A stretch of 64,000 nt of DNA, taken from contig CALMRZ010000004.1 of the NCBI GenBank assembly GCA_937872225.1, positions 19,347-83,346 on the forward strand, given 5' to 3'. The notes under the pieces were generated by a model that did not search any database, was not told where the DNA came from, and saw only the letters and a list, made by a program, of their open reading frames with translations. The position numbers were made by a program, and so were the translations under genes. Position 1 is the first letter of the stretch. Every line of letters starts with the position of its first letter. Origin of the DNA: an uncultured Spirochaetota bacterium (GTDB lineage Bacteria; Spirochaetota; UBA4802; UBA5550). This document shows positions 52,059-61,522 of the stretch, one piece after another.

Positions 52059-53147
52059 TCACTTCAGGCTGAATATTTTTTTCAGGTCGATCGACCGCGG
52101 GTCAACGGGGAGCGGAAGCGCCTTCCTTCCCAGGTGGGATGACAGGTAAATGGCGTGAATGACCTCCAGGGCCCGGTAGCCGTCTTCGGCGGTCGATGTC
52201 TCCGGCGCGGCGCCGGCGAGGGCCTTCTTTGCCTCGGCATAGAGCTCAGTGAAGCAGCTGACGCTCCGGTAGCGCGGAAACCTGGCCACGGACAGGTCGC
52301 GGAACCCCGTGTAGTGCCGCGATGTTCTGCCCATCAGCAGGGATTCGTAGCCGTTGCCGATGACAATCGCGCCGAGGGCTCCTGATATCTCAAGCTCGAA
52401 GACGAAATAGTTCCTCGATCCGCCGGCCTCGAGGAAAACGTCAATGCCGCCGGCGGTTTTGAGCCAGGCGCAGGCGCGGTCCTCGAAGCCCCGTGACCGG
52501 CCGGCGCGCTGGAATTCCCCCTCCACGGTGACAATCTCGCCGAAGAGATACCTGATCATGTCCACGAGGTGGGTGCCGTCATGGAGCAGCGGTCCGCCGC
52601 CTTCCTCCGGACGGGAAAGGCCGCCGTAACCGCCGGTGAGGATCGAGGCATGGACGGTCTTCACCGGGCCGATCTTTCCGCCGTCGATCATCTCCTTTAC
52701 CTTCCGGTAGCGGCCGTCGAAGCGCCGCTCATGGTTGACGATGACGGCGGTCCCGCGGCGGCGGCACTCGTCGGCCATGGCGCGACACCCCGCGAGGGAA
52801 GAGGCCATCGGCTTTTCCAGGACTATGACCCCGGCTCCGCTGCGGGCCGCCTCTACGGCTATCCGTTCATGGCTTTCGGTCCAGGTGGCGATGATTGCCA
52901 GGGCGGGGCGGGCGGTGCGGAGGAGCTCACGGTAGTCTTGGAAAAGGTTGTCGGCGGCGATGCCGGCGGTTGCGCCGAAGCGGTCAAGTCGCTCCCTGTT
53001 GATGTCGCAGGCGTGGGTGATGACGAGCCCCGCGGAAGTCGCGCCGCCGAAGTGGGTGCAGGGCTTGTTCCTGAGCGGATCGTGCTCCAGGAGGTGCCCT
53101 ATCCTGCCGCATCCGATCAGGGCGATGTTGACGTTCCGCTTTTTCAT
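52059..53147 (-). CDS. Gfo/Idh/MocA-family oxidoreductase
   Basis: A 362-residue NAD(P)-dependent sugar or inositol dehydrogenase-like enzyme. The Rossmann motif is NIALIGCGRIGHLLEHD, the family's conserved lysine is in VIVLEKPMASSLAG, and the substrate-side histidine region is GPLLHDGTHLVDMIRYLFG. The start at 53147 (MKKRNVNIALIGCG) is chosen over upstream codons because it sits right before the Rossmann strand. Substrate unknown. It lies 80 bases downstream of glnA, on the same strand. Confidence 0.88.
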   Translation of the reverse strand: MKKRNVNIALIGCGRIGHLLEHDPLRNKPCTHFGGATSAGLVITHACDINRERLDRFGATAGIAADNLFQDYRELLRTARPALAIIATWTESHERIAVEAARSGAGVIVLEKPMASSLAGCRAMADECRRRGTAVIVNHERRFDGRYRKVKEMIDGGKIGPVKTVHASILTGGYGGLSRPEEGGGPLLHDGTHLVDMIRYLFGEIVTVEGEFQRAGRSRGFEDRACAWLKTAGGIDVFLEAGGSRNYFVFELEISGALGAIVIGNGYESLLMGRTSRHYTGFRDLSVARFPRYRSVSCFTELYAEAKKALAGAAPETSTAEDGYRALEVIHAIYLSSHLGRKALPLPVDPRSIDLKKIFSLK

Positions 53148-53227
53148 GGGATCATCCCGGTCATATTCTGTCCGGCCCGTTCCCATGCGGGAAACGGAGG
53201 AGGAGAATGCCGCAGGGGTGTGAATGC

Positions 53228-54550
53228 CTACAGGATCGGGAGGTATTCCTGGATCTCATAATCAGTTATATACCGGTTGTAGCGCGAAAGCTCCAGCTTC
53301 TTGTTTTCTATGAGCTTGTTGAAGAGGACGTCCCCGAGGGTTTCCCTCATGAATTCGCTTGATTCGAAATGAGACAGTGCGTCATGGAGCTGTTCCGGAA
53401 GATGCTGGCCGTCGTTTGCGTCATTTCGGCCGGGCACGTCGGTGTCCTCCATGGGGTCCCCCAGCTTGTATTTCTCGTCGATGCCCTTCAGGCCGGCCGC
53501 GAGGATCCCGGAGAGCGCCAAGTAGGGATTGCAGGCCGAATCCGGGTTCTGCAGCTCGATCCGCATGGCGTTCGGCTTGTCGGGCCTGCAGAGGGGAACC
53601 CGGACCATGGCATTGTGGCTGGTGGTGCTCCAGGTCGCGCGCGTGGGCGATTCAAAGTCACGGTGAAGGCGCTTGTACGAGTTGATCCACTGGTTGGTGA
53701 GGACGAAGAACTCGTTGCAGTGCCTGAGAAGGCCCGCTATGTAATACTCGGCCGTCTTGGACAGGTGGTGCTTGTTGTTCCTGTCGAAAAAGATGTTTTT
53801 GTCATCCTTGAAAAGCGACTGGTGTATATGCAGGCCCGACCCGTTCTGGCCCGCCAGGGGCTTCGGCATGAAGGATGCATAGATGTTGTTCAGAAGGGCT
53901 ATCTCCTTGGTTATGAGCCTGAAGGTCATGATGTTGTCCGCGGTGGTGAGGGCGTCCTCGTGGCGCAGGTCGATTTCATGCTGGCTGTGGGACGCCTCGT
54001 GGTGGGACGATATGACGTCGATGCCCATCTTTTCGAGGGTCAGCACGATATCGCGCCGGTAATCGGTCGCCGCGTCAAGCGGGGTGAGGTCAAAATAGCC
54101 GCCGCGGTCCAGTATCTCGGGCTGGGTGAAATTCCTGAAGAAAAAGAACTCTATCTCCGGGCCGGTATAGAACGTGAGGCCCCGCGCGGCCGCCTTCTTG
54201 AGGTTCTGCTTCAGGATATACCGCGAGTCTCCTTCGTAGGGGGTCATGTCGATCTGGTGTATGTCGCAGATCATCCGCGCCACCGAGTCCTGCTGGGGAC
54301 GCCAGGGAAGAATCTTGAAGGTGGACACGTCGGGCAGGGCGATCATCTCCCGCTCGTCGGAGCGGATGAACCCCTGGAGCGTCGATCCGTCGAAGCGGAC
54401 GCCCTCGTTGATGGCGTCTTCGAGCTCGTCAATGGTTATGGCGAAGCTCTTCAGGAAGCCGAGTATATCGGTGAACCAGAGGCGGATGAATTTCACGTTG
54501 CTGTCGTGGGCGAGTTTTACCACATATGCTTTATTCTGATCGGTATCCAT
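53228..54550 (-). CDS. glnA: Glutamine synthetase, type I
   Basis: Makes glutamine from glutamate, ammonia and ATP. At 440 residues it matches GSI-alpha. Conserved parts: VRFDGSTLQGFIRSDE, TGPEIEFFFF (metal-binding Glu pattern), HHEASHSQHEIDLR, NGSGLHIHQSLF and the C-terminal NPYLALSGILAAGLKG. The adenylylation motif NLYDLP is absent, so the activity is likely regulated by feedback or a partner, not by GlnE. The ribosome site is AGGAGTAAGG. It may assimilate ammonium, which the nrfHA enzymes produce. Confidence 0.95.
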   Translation of the reverse strand: MDTDQNKAYVVKLAHDSNVKFIRLWFTDILGFLKSFAITIDELEDAINEGVRFDGSTLQGFIRSDEREMIALPDVSTFKILPWRPQQDSVARMICDIHQIDMTPYEGDSRYILKQNLKKAAARGLTFYTGPEIEFFFFRNFTQPEILDRGGYFDLTPLDAATDYRRDIVLTLEKMGIDVISSHHEASHSQHEIDLRHEDALTTADNIMTFRLITKEIALLNNIYASFMPKPLAGQNGSGLHIHQSLFKDDKNIFFDRNNKHHLSKTAEYYIAGLLRHCNEFFVLTNQWINSYKRLHRDFESPTRATWSTTSHNAMVRVPLCRPDKPNAMRIELQNPDSACNPYLALSGILAAGLKGIDEKYKLGDPMEDTDVPGRNDANDGQHLPEQLHDALSHFESSEFMRETLGDVLFNKLIENKKLELSRYNRYITDYEIQEYLPIL

Positions 54551-54629
54551 TGTCCCTTACTCCTGATTAGGCGGATATGGCGCGATCCCCGGGACGCCGC
54601 GGCCCGGTTCAGCGGGAAACGCCACAGTG

Positions 54630-55622
54630 TTACCAGCTTAAAAATATCAGCACGACAAAGAGGGCCAGAATTATCATAAACAGCACCAGCATTACCATGG
54701 TGCCTTTCGTCATTCCGGTCGAGCCGACAGTCGCATCCGATGCGCCGGCGGCGATATTCTTTTTCGGCAGGGGCCCGTCTGTCTCCGCGTTATACAGCTT
54801 CAGTTTGACCTGCTTTTCCGTTTCGGTGAATTTCCCGTATATCCCCTTGGAGATCAGGGTGAGGATGTCGGTGGGGTTGTTCTTGCCCGAGCCCGCCTTG
54901 ATGTCGATCACTTCGGCCATGGTGGGCTTGATCCCTTCTTCGCCGCGCAGGTTGAGCATATCGATGTAGTAATTCGCCCTGTCGGACTGGGGCTGCAGGT
55001 ACACCATGAGCTTGTCGCCGACCCTGAGCTCGTAAATCGGTTTTCCCTTGACCGGCGCGACGATCGGCTTCACCGGAAGGATGACGGCGTCGTCCTCGAC
55101 CGTGTATCCTTCATCGGTTCCGGCCGCGTCATCGCCCGCCTCGGTCTTCTGGTCGCCGCCGGTGATGCCGCTCCGGTATTCCTGCGGGGTTATCTCCTGG
55201 ATCGCCGTTTCAAGTATGAGATTCTTGTCATGGATGATCCTGTTGATGATGTCGTACAGGGCCGTGTCCATGGCGTTGTAATCGTAGTCGCAGACGCTGT
55301 CGTAGAGGAGACTGATCGAATTCATCTCCTCGGAAAACCGCTTGATGTGGTCCATGAGCGAAGATGTCATGGTGGCGTTAAAGTTGCCCTTCCATTTTAC
55401 GTTGGCCACGTACTCGCGGTATTTTATCCAGTCTTCGTGCGGTTCAAGGTTATAGAGGTCGGAATAGGTTGAGACCACGGCGCTGTATGATTCGAAGTTC
55501 GCATTGTTCTTGAATATGAGAATGAACTGGCCGAAGAGGTTCTGCGACACGGCCTTGAATCGGCCTTTCACTATCATGACATTATCTTTAATATCCTGGA
55601 AATCCTTGGGATCCTGGCTCAT
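54630..55622 (-). CDS. Tail-anchored protein of unknown function, 330 aa
   Basis: A soluble N-terminal helical region (residues 1-145), an acidic linker (about 150-180), a small beta-rich domain (about 190-290: PIYELRVGDKLMVYLQPQSD) and a C-terminal membrane helix (MTKGTMVMLVLFMIILALFVVLIFLSW) at the extreme end. This gives a tail-anchored cytoplasmic protein. No family was recognised. It begins a run of unrecognised membrane-associated genes (54.6-64 kb). Downstream on the same strand is glnA, 79 bases away. Confidence 0.7.
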   Translation of the reverse strand: MSQDPKDFQDIKDNVMIVKGRFKAVSQNLFGQFILIFKNNANFESYSAVVSTYSDLYNLEPHEDWIKYREYVANVKWKGNFNATMTSSLMDHIKRFSEEMNSISLLYDSVCDYDYNAMDTALYDIINRIIHDKNLILETAIQEITPQEYRSGITGGDQKTEAGDDAAGTDEGYTVEDDAVILPVKPIVAPVKGKPIYELRVGDKLMVYLQPQSDRANYYIDMLNLRGEEGIKPTMAEVIDIKAGSGKNNPTDILTLISKGIYGKFTETEKQVKLKLYNAETDGPLPKKNIAAGASDATVGSTGMTKGTMVMLVLFMIILALFVVLIFLSW

Positions 55623-55933
55623 GAGATTGTCCGTGTAATAAATGATGTTTGGATTATGATAACCAGATCTGCTGCAATTATTCTTATCAAATATGCCTCA
55701 GCCTTCATCGGCGGCGAAGGTGTATATGGATACATATTGGATTAGGCAACAGTCTTATGTTAATTGTAGATAAAAACCCCTATGTGTCAATATAAAATTT
55801 TACTGATATGTAAAACCCTCAAAACCCTAAACCGGCCACGAACGATAAAAAAGTTCCCGGACCTGCCGGAATTCGACAATATAAAACTGGATATTTTAAA
55901 ACTTTTGTACCCTAATAAAATAAAAATATTTGA

Positions 55934-55983
55934 TTTACACTGCGTATGTACGATATATATAATAGACCGGTTTATATTCCGGT
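55934..55983 (+). promoter_or_regulatory. Candidate promoter and palindromic operator before the 411-aa gene
   Basis: TTTACA (55934-55939), an 18-base spacer and TATAAT (55958-55963). Immediately after, ACCGG-N8-CCGGT (55966-55983) forms an inverted repeat over the predicted start site, a likely operator. The gap 55623-56140 (518 bases) is AT-rich and holds no other gene I could support. Confidence 0.6.
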
Positions 55984-56140
55984 TGATTCATCGATCTCCC
56001 GGCGCATCCCGGGGCGGGAGGCGGGATGCAATCAATAGCCGGTAAAAAATTGTTGGTCAGTAACCTATAACGAAGCGCATGTTTTTCATGACGCGGCAAC
56101 GCCATAGAGTTATGAATACACCACCAGGGGAACCGTTATT

Positions 56141-57376
56141 ATGAAAAAAGGAAGCAACATCAGACCGGCGCTGCTCGCCGTTGCGTTTATCTTCGCGTCT
56201 ACGAGCGTCTTTCCTTTTTCCGACCAGACCACGACCGAGAGAATACTGAAAGAGAACAAGCGCTTCGTGGAGTTTGTCAATGTCTGCGTCACCAATTTTG
56301 CTGACGATAAGAAAGAGGACCTCCGCAAGGCCTATGAAAAGCACTTCAACGCCGACGTGGCCTACCTTCAGTCGGATTACCGCCGTTCTTTCAAGCGGGT
56401 ATACGCGTCGCAGGGTGAAATGGAAAGGATTTACCGCGAACTGGTGAAGAACTATTATCTCGAGGATTCAAAGATGATCCTCGACCGCCTTGCCCCGGGG
56501 ATCATCCGCTCCAAAAGCGCCAGGGCACGCCTGTACCTGACCCTCGGGTACCGCGACAGGACCGTGAGCTGGACCCATTACACGGTGGGCGACGCCTCCA
56601 ACCCGAAGCTGTATTCGTACAAGCTGTACAAGTATGTTGACGCCATTAAAATGGCGCGCCGCGCCAAGCGTTTCGCGTTCCTCGCCCTGTTCGAAAGCCA
56701 GACCAGGGAAACAAAGAAGAAGATATACAACCAGCTCTGCAAAACGGAGCGGGATATGAAGAACAAGTACATGAACCGTTTCGTTGACCTGAACGACCAG
56801 GACTATATCAATGAAATTGAAAAGTCCTATTCCGAGGCCAGGGAAGAAGCGGAGCCGCCTAAAGAAGCGGGAAAGGATGCCGAGAAGGCGGCCTTCGATT
56901 CCAGGGTCCAGAGCTACGAGGCCAAGGTCGTCAAGCGGGTCCGCTTCAGGAATGAGACCAAGACCGCGCGGTATCTCCTTGACGGGGAATTCGACAGGGC
57001 CGAGGACATCATGCGGGAATATATCGATGATTTCAACTTCAAGCTCATCCTGTCGACGTTTGAAGTGCTGTCCGCGTCGGGAAAAGAGGCCGGCGCGGAG
57101 GAGAAGGCCCAGGCCGACAGGTATGATTACAGCAAATTCAGGATCCACCTCATGGACAACTACGCCCGTTTCTCAAAGCCGTCGATGATAGACAGCATTC
57201 TTGAGACGCTGAAGGTCGAAGATGACGTGGAGGAGAAGAGCAGTGAAGAGGGCGTCAGCATCGATTCCCTGAACAAGGAAAGCGGGACCGTTAAGGGTGA
57301 AAAAAAGGATGACCGGGCCGAGACCGGTGACCGGGAAAAAAAGGAAGATATAAAAGAAGAGAAAAAGCTTCAATGA
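56141..57376 (+). CDS. Exported helical protein, 411 aa, unknown function
   Basis: A signal peptide (KKGSNIRPALLAVAFIFAST) begins a long, charged, alpha-helical protein. Distinct segments: RRSFKRVYASQGEMERIYRE, RARLYLTLGYRDRTVSWTHY, a coiled coil (NEIEKSYSEAREEAEPPKEA) and a low-complexity acidic/Lys tail (about 365-411). No family recognised. AGGGGA lies about 12 bases before the ATG, and the promoter region upstream is convincing. It heads an operon with a PDZ lipoprotein and a 31-residue membrane peptide. Confidence 0.75.
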   Translation: MKKGSNIRPALLAVAFIFASTSVFPFSDQTTTERILKENKRFVEFVNVCVTNFADDKKEDLRKAYEKHFNADVAYLQSDYRRSFKRVYASQGEMERIYRELVKNYYLEDSKMILDRLAPGIIRSKSARARLYLTLGYRDRTVSWTHYTVGDASNPKLYSYKLYKYVDAIKMARRAKRFAFLALFESQTRETKKKIYNQLCKTERDMKNKYMNRFVDLNDQDYINEIEKSYSEAREEAEPPKEAGKDAEKAAFDSRVQSYEAKVVKRVRFRNETKTARYLLDGEFDRAEDIMREYIDDFNFKLILSTFEVLSASGKEAGAEEKAQADRYDYSKFRIHLMDNYARFSKPSMIDSILETLKVEDDVEEKSSEEGVSIDSLNKESGTVKGEKKDDRAETGDREKKEDIKEEKKLQ

Positions 57377-57403
57377 TACGGAGCCGTTAGCAGGTGCTCA
57401 GCC

Positions 57404-57766
57404 ATGAATAAAATTCTACATTTCACGGTCATTCTTGTCGCGGTCTGTGCCGTTTCCTCCGGCATGACGGCATGCAGAAAGGGAGACCATAAGGGGCTTC
57501 TCGGAATCGTGGTCCCCGTGGGCCAGGAAAAGGTCAGGAAAGACGCGCCCTACGTGATAACCGGAGTCTATGAAGGAAGCCCGGCCTACCGGGCCGGTCT
57601 CCGGCCGGACGACCGCATCGTGCAGATTGACGGAAAGGAGCTGGACGGCCTGGAATATGACCATATCTACAATACCATGCTCCGCGGTCCCGCGGGCACC
57701 ACGGTCACCATTGTCGTTGAAAGAAAGGGCGAGACGCTTGTCTTTGACGTTGTGCGGGGGGAATGA
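57404..57766 (+). CDS. PDZ-domain lipoprotein
   Basis: A 120-residue lipoprotein. The leader MNKILHFTVILVAVCAVSSG then MTAC gives lipidated C24. A single PDZ domain follows (about 30-118): GLLGIVVPVGQEKV, YVITGVYEGSPAYRAGLRPD and the carboxylate-binding region, then TVTIVVERKGETLVFDVVRG. PDZ domains bind C-terminal peptides; without a protease domain it is probably an adaptor in the periplasm. It follows the 411-residue gene by 27 bases, so it is likely to act with it. Confidence 0.88.
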   Translation: MNKILHFTVILVAVCAVSSGMTACRKGDHKGLLGIVVPVGQEKVRKDAPYVITGVYEGSPAYRAGLRPDDRIVQIDGKELDGLEYDHIYNTMLRGPAGTTVTIVVERKGETLVFDVVRGE

Positions 57767-57769
57767 CCG

Positions 57770-57865
57770 GTGGGCGGGAAAATCTTCTTTGTCGTCATCA
57801 TGATCTTCTCTGCCATTTTTTCAGTTTTTATCCTGCTGGATATCCTCTACTGGCTGTTTAACTGA
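57770..57865 (+). CDS. Single-helix membrane peptide, 31 aa
   Basis: GTG at 57770 to TGA at 57863-57865 encodes MGGKIFFVVIMIFSAIFSVF followed by ILLDILYWLFN: almost entirely a single membrane helix. It starts 3 bases after the PDZ lipoprotein stop, an operon-like spacing, with a G-rich stretch in front that could serve as a weak ribosome site. Small membrane peptides of this kind often modulate larger complexes. The evidence is position and composition only. Confidence 0.4.
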   Translation: MGGKIFFVVIMIFSAIFSVFILLDILYWLFN

Positions 57866-57920
57866 ACGTACCCTCCGTTCCCGGGCTGCACCGGTTCCCG
57901 CCCGCCGGGGGCCGGCACTA

Positions 57921-58502
57921 TCAGTAAAACTTCTCCTTGACGTTGTATTCCCACAGCTCCACCAGCTTGTCGAATTCCTTGTCCCGGGGCTGGTCCCTGT
58001 ACGCCATGTTCCTCCGTTTTATGAGGTACGCCACGGTGGAATCCTCCAGGAGGAAGGGCTCCTTGATCTGGTTCAGCTTTATGATGAGGTAGTTCAGGTT
58101 GTGCGTCTGGAAATCGCCGATCAGTTTCGAGGCGACGGTCGGCTCGTATTTCATCAGGAGCTCGGTGAAGTAGAGGGCCATGCGCCACGAGTCGTTGCTG
58201 CCGGTCAGCCCCGACTTGAAATGCATCGAGAGCTTCTCGAACAGGTCCATGTTCTGGTAGTAGGAATCGTAGATGGCCTTGATCAGTTCCGGGAATTCGT
58301 TCTGCACCTCCATGAGATCAATGGGCTCTCCCTTGCTTTTGAAATGGTCGAATATCTCCCGGCTTTTTTCGTTTGCGGGCTCCACGGGGATAAGCTCGAC
58401 ATGCAGGTCCTTGATGACCGTGCGGACCTTCCCGGCTTTCTTCAGGTAGACCTCGATCTCCACGGGCTCTATGTAATAGTTTTTGCTGGGGTCGACTATC
58501 AT
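57921..58502 (-). CDS. Protein of unknown function, 193 aa
   Basis: A soluble protein without signal or membrane helix. A beta-rich start (YYIEPVEIEVYLKKAGKVRT) is followed by helices (REIFDHFKSKGEPIDLMEVQ, ELIKAIYDSYYQNMDLFEKL, TVASKLIGDFQTHNLNYLII). No family was recognised. Its start codon overlaps the stop of the upstream 865-residue gene (ATGA), so both are translated in a coupled way and likely act together. Confidence 0.7.
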   Translation of the reverse strand: MIVDPSKNYYIEPVEIEVYLKKAGKVRTVIKDLHVELIPVEPANEKSREIFDHFKSKGEPIDLMEVQNEFPELIKAIYDSYYQNMDLFEKLSMHFKSGLTGSNDSWRMALYFTELLMKYEPTVASKLIGDFQTHNLNYLIIKLNQIKEPFLLEDSTVAYLIKRRNMAYRDQPRDKEFDKLVELWEYNVKEKFY

Positions 58503-61096
58503 TTCCCGGGCACCTGCTGTTTTTCCGCCGCCAGTGACGCTTCCGCCTGCTTCAGCATTGCCATCTGATCGGCGGTGAAGGCGTAGAGCTTTATCTGATT
58601 CACCAGGCGGACCCTGGCGGCCCTGTCCGCGCCGGCGAATTGCTTCATGAGATCGTTGATTTTTATGGTCGATTCAATGAGCTTGTTCTTGGACAGGTTC
58701 CAGAGGGTGTCGCCCTTGCTCACGACGACCGGCTGGAAGTCCAGCATGATGAACACGTTTTCCGGATAGATCCAGTCGGGGTTCCGCTCCCTCAGCTTGG
58801 TTTCGGCAATCCGGTAATATCCGTTTTTCACCGCCACTTCGTTGGCGTACCGGTAGATGTCCCGGTCCTTGACCTTGATGTTCAGCTGCGCCCCGAGCTG
58901 CCGGTACCGGGTGTCGATGTCGCGGCTCTGGGTCACGGGGCCCCTGGCCTTGACGGCGGCCATGCGCTTCTTGACGGTGCCGGCATTGTCGGTGGGGCGC
59001 AGGAAAAGGACTGCTGCAATTATCAGCACTATCAGCATGAGTCCGAGGGGCAGGGCTATTTTGACGGCAGTTGGCAGCGACTTTATTCTTTGGGCTATGC
59101 TGTCCGCTGTACCGGCGATGCCTGCTGCGCCGGCGGCGGCATCGGCAGTTCCCGCGGCTCCGGAAGCCGTGCCCGCAGCACCGGCAAAATCGGTTCCCTG
59201 ATGATGCGCCCCTGCGGCAGAGGCGGATTTTTTCCCTTTCCGCGATCCGGCCGTTATCCCGTCCGCGTCGGTCCCGAAGGCGCCGTTTTCGTCCGAACCG
59301 GACAGGGAGGATGCGATGGAACGCGGCCACGAATTGTCAAGGCTCAGGGCCTCTTCGCTGTACTGGCTTTTCCGTTCGCCGATCGCCTCTTTGAGCATGC
59401 CCAGCTCAGGCATGTTTTTTTCATGATAGCGGGCGGACTGCGTATAAATATCGATAAGGTGGCGGAGGCGCTCGCGATCCGCCAGGATGCGGTCATAATG
59501 CCCGGCCATGGCGCTGTCGGCCGGTCTTCCGGAATCTTCCCGCGCGGCGCCGATTCCGTCGAAGAGGACCGTCCCTGCCGCAGCGCTGGCATCGGTGATA
59601 AAGGGGAATACAGCTCCGTTGAAGAGGGCCAGCACAACGGTATTGCGCGAGGGGTCGTGGACGGCGGAGGCCCGGCCTGTCATGAAGGAAAGAGTGCCGG
59701 CAATGCTTCTCAACTGGGAAGAGAGCCTGCGGTCCCGCGTGTTGTAGAGATGCGCCCGCACCATCGAGAGAAGGTTGAAGAGTTCCCTGCGCCGTTGCGG
59801 CGTCAGGGCGGTTCCGCGTGAAGAATCGATTTCCGCCGCCAGCGATTCCGGCGAGGCTGTTATTTTTGCGGCGGTGCCGCCGTCGAGTCCCGCCAGCGGT
59901 TCCATTTCGTCGATGCCGGAAAAGGTCCGGAATTCATACTGTATCCCCGGCGAAAGGATGATCTTGTCTTCTCCGCCAAGCTTCGCGATGTTCTTGTTGC
60001 CGTCATCGACAATGACGACGGGGGTGCCGGTCGACCTGAGCAGGATGTGCATGTCTTCATAAACCGAATAGGTTATGATGATGATGTCCAGCTTTTCCCT
60101 GATGATGCCGCGGACGCCGGCCGAGCCCTTGATGAAGGCCGCCGTCACCTTTTCGGCGCCGCTGCGGACGCCGTTATACGTCACCTTCAGGTTGAAGGTG
60201 CCGGGATAGTTTCGGATCTCAAGGCCTGTCTCGCTCCGGTAATCAAGGCCGCTGAAGCCGTCATTCCGCACCATGGCGTGGGAGAAGAGGCGCTTCACCG
60301 GGTCGATATCGGTGCTGTTGGCGAAGATGGTTATCTTCCTCTTGGTGTTGTTGAACCACTTGAAGATCTTTGATATAGTGATAAGGTTGAGCGACGGGTG
60401 CAGGATCGCCTGTATCTTCCCGGGGTCAATGCCGAGTAGTGAAAAGGCGCGCAGGTACTCGTCCGGGAACAGGTAGGGATAAAAATGCTTTTTGTCATAA
60501 AAGAAAGGATTGTGACCGATCACGACAAGGCCCGAGCCGTCGAAGCGGGACGTCCCCCGGTGCTGTTCCGACAACAGGTCATGAAACTTCTGCCAGCTTA
60601 TGGGTTTTTCTATGATATTGTTAAGGTCGAAGATGGTGTTCTTGTTGAGGAGCACCTTGAAGTTGCCGTCACGGTAGAAAACCCCGATGAACTGGTCCTT
60701 ATGGGATATGTTCTTTTCCTTTGAAAACTCGGGAAGGTCTTTTTCTATGTCGACGACGGATGCGTTGGTAAGGTCAAGGCCGAAGATCCTCTGGTAGTCA
60801 AAGAATTTCCGGACCACGGCCCTGCTGCCGATGTAGCGGTTTTCGGGAAGATGGCGCACATCAATGTTGAACTGCTCATGGGCGGGGTTGCCGATAAGGC
60901 TGTCGGCAATGATAATGTTTTCAATAAGGGGGATCAGCTCCACCGGCATATCGTTCCACGTGCCGATCCGGATGAAGGGCTTGATGTCGTCAGTGGTCTC
61001 CCCGGTGAAAATTATATAGCATTCCGGATCAACGATAAAGAGCCGGTCGCTGTCGGATTTTATTATATCTTTGATCTCCATATCCATCCAAACCAT
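58499..61096 (-). CDS. Large membrane protein with LysM-like C-terminus, 865 aa
   Basis: A roughly 680-residue N-terminal cytoplasmic part with mixed alpha/beta segments (SDRLFIVDPECYIIFTGETTD; IIIITYSVYEDMHILLRSTG) and no recognised domain, an Ala/Gly-rich linker (about 630-680), a single membrane helix (about 690-714, AVKIALPLGLMLIVLIIAAVLFL), then an extracytoplasmic domain ending in VVVSKGDTLWNLSKNKLIES, a LysM-like peptidoglycan-binding motif. It could connect cytoplasm and cell wall. It is translationally coupled to the 193-residue gene. An alternative start is the ATG 15 bases downstream. Confidence 0.72.
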   Translation of the reverse strand: MVWMDMEIKDIIKSDSDRLFIVDPECYIIFTGETTDDIKPFIRIGTWNDMPVELIPLIENIIIADSLIGNPAHEQFNIDVRHLPENRYIGSRAVVRKFFDYQRIFGLDLTNASVVDIEKDLPEFSKEKNISHKDQFIGVFYRDGNFKVLLNKNTIFDLNNIIEKPISWQKFHDLLSEQHRGTSRFDGSGLVVIGHNPFFYDKKHFYPYLFPDEYLRAFSLLGIDPGKIQAILHPSLNLITISKIFKWFNNTKRKITIFANSTDIDPVKRLFSHAMVRNDGFSGLDYRSETGLEIRNYPGTFNLKVTYNGVRSGAEKVTAAFIKGSAGVRGIIREKLDIIIITYSVYEDMHILLRSTGTPVVIVDDGNKNIAKLGGEDKIILSPGIQYEFRTFSGIDEMEPLAGLDGGTAAKITASPESLAAEIDSSRGTALTPQRRRELFNLLSMVRAHLYNTRDRRLSSQLRSIAGTLSFMTGRASAVHDPSRNTVVLALFNGAVFPFITDASAAAGTVLFDGIGAAREDSGRPADSAMAGHYDRILADRERLRHLIDIYTQSARYHEKNMPELGMLKEAIGERKSQYSEEALSLDNSWPRSIASSLSGSDENGAFGTDADGITAGSRKGKKSASAAGAHHQGTDFAGAAGTASGAAGTADAAAGAAGIAGTADSIAQRIKSLPTAVKIALPLGLMLIVLIIAAVLFLRPTDNAGTVKKRMAAVKARGPVTQSRDIDTRYRQLGAQLNIKVKDRDIYRYANEVAVKNGYYRIAETKLRERNPDWIYPENVFIMLDFQPVVVSKGDTLWNLSKNKLIESTIKINDLMKQFAGADRAARVRLVNQIKLYAFTADQMAMLKQAEASLAAEKQQVPGK

Positions 61097-61201
61097 AAAG
61101 AGGGTTAATAAACAGCCCTATTGTTACACTTTTTATATCAATTTTCAATAAAAATCATATTTATAATGATAAGGATATGATGGCAATTACATTTTGCCCT
61201 C

Positions 61202-61281
61202 ATTTTGCTCTGACCCCGGGGCATTCCCCCATCATCACAGGCGGAGTGGATATTCATTATTAATAATTTACTCTGACCCCG
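61202..61281 (-). repeat. GGGGTCAGAG-type dispersed repeat, pair at locus 3 (inverted)
   Basis: ATTTTGCTCTGACCCC (61202-61217) and TTTACTCTGACCCC (61267-61280) are reverse-complement copies of the repeats at 29.9 and 32.6 kb, 65 bases apart. They lie in a 426-base AT-rich gap (61097-61522) that otherwise contains only the promoter listed next. Confidence 0.75.
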
Positions 61282-61401
61282 ATTCTTAAGTTATCGTTAC
61301 CAATACAATAACAGAGAGGGTGAATAATGAATAATTTTTATACAAATAAAAATAATTGCATAATATTTTTTTATTATTTGGCGATGATATAAGGGGATAC
61401 C

Positions 61402-61431
61402 TTGACATGGTTCCCGGGAGTTTAGTACTTT
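61402..61431 (+). promoter_or_regulatory. Candidate promoter for the 810-aa gene
   Basis: TTGACA (61402-61407), an 18-base spacer and TACTTT (61426-61431). The predicted leader is about 85 bases long. Confidence 0.45.
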
Positions 61432-61522
61432 ACAGTTGGAATAATTGTTTGCCCAATATGTGATCGCCAGCGCCGGGTTGGGCCTGGCAGGCTGACCGTC
61501 GGGAAGGATAAAAGACTGTCCC

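Noticed and set aside
55782..56045. 87-codon frame in the AT-rich gap before the 411-residue gene
   Set aside because: No ribosome site, irregular amino-acid composition, and it runs over a strong promoter and palindrome.
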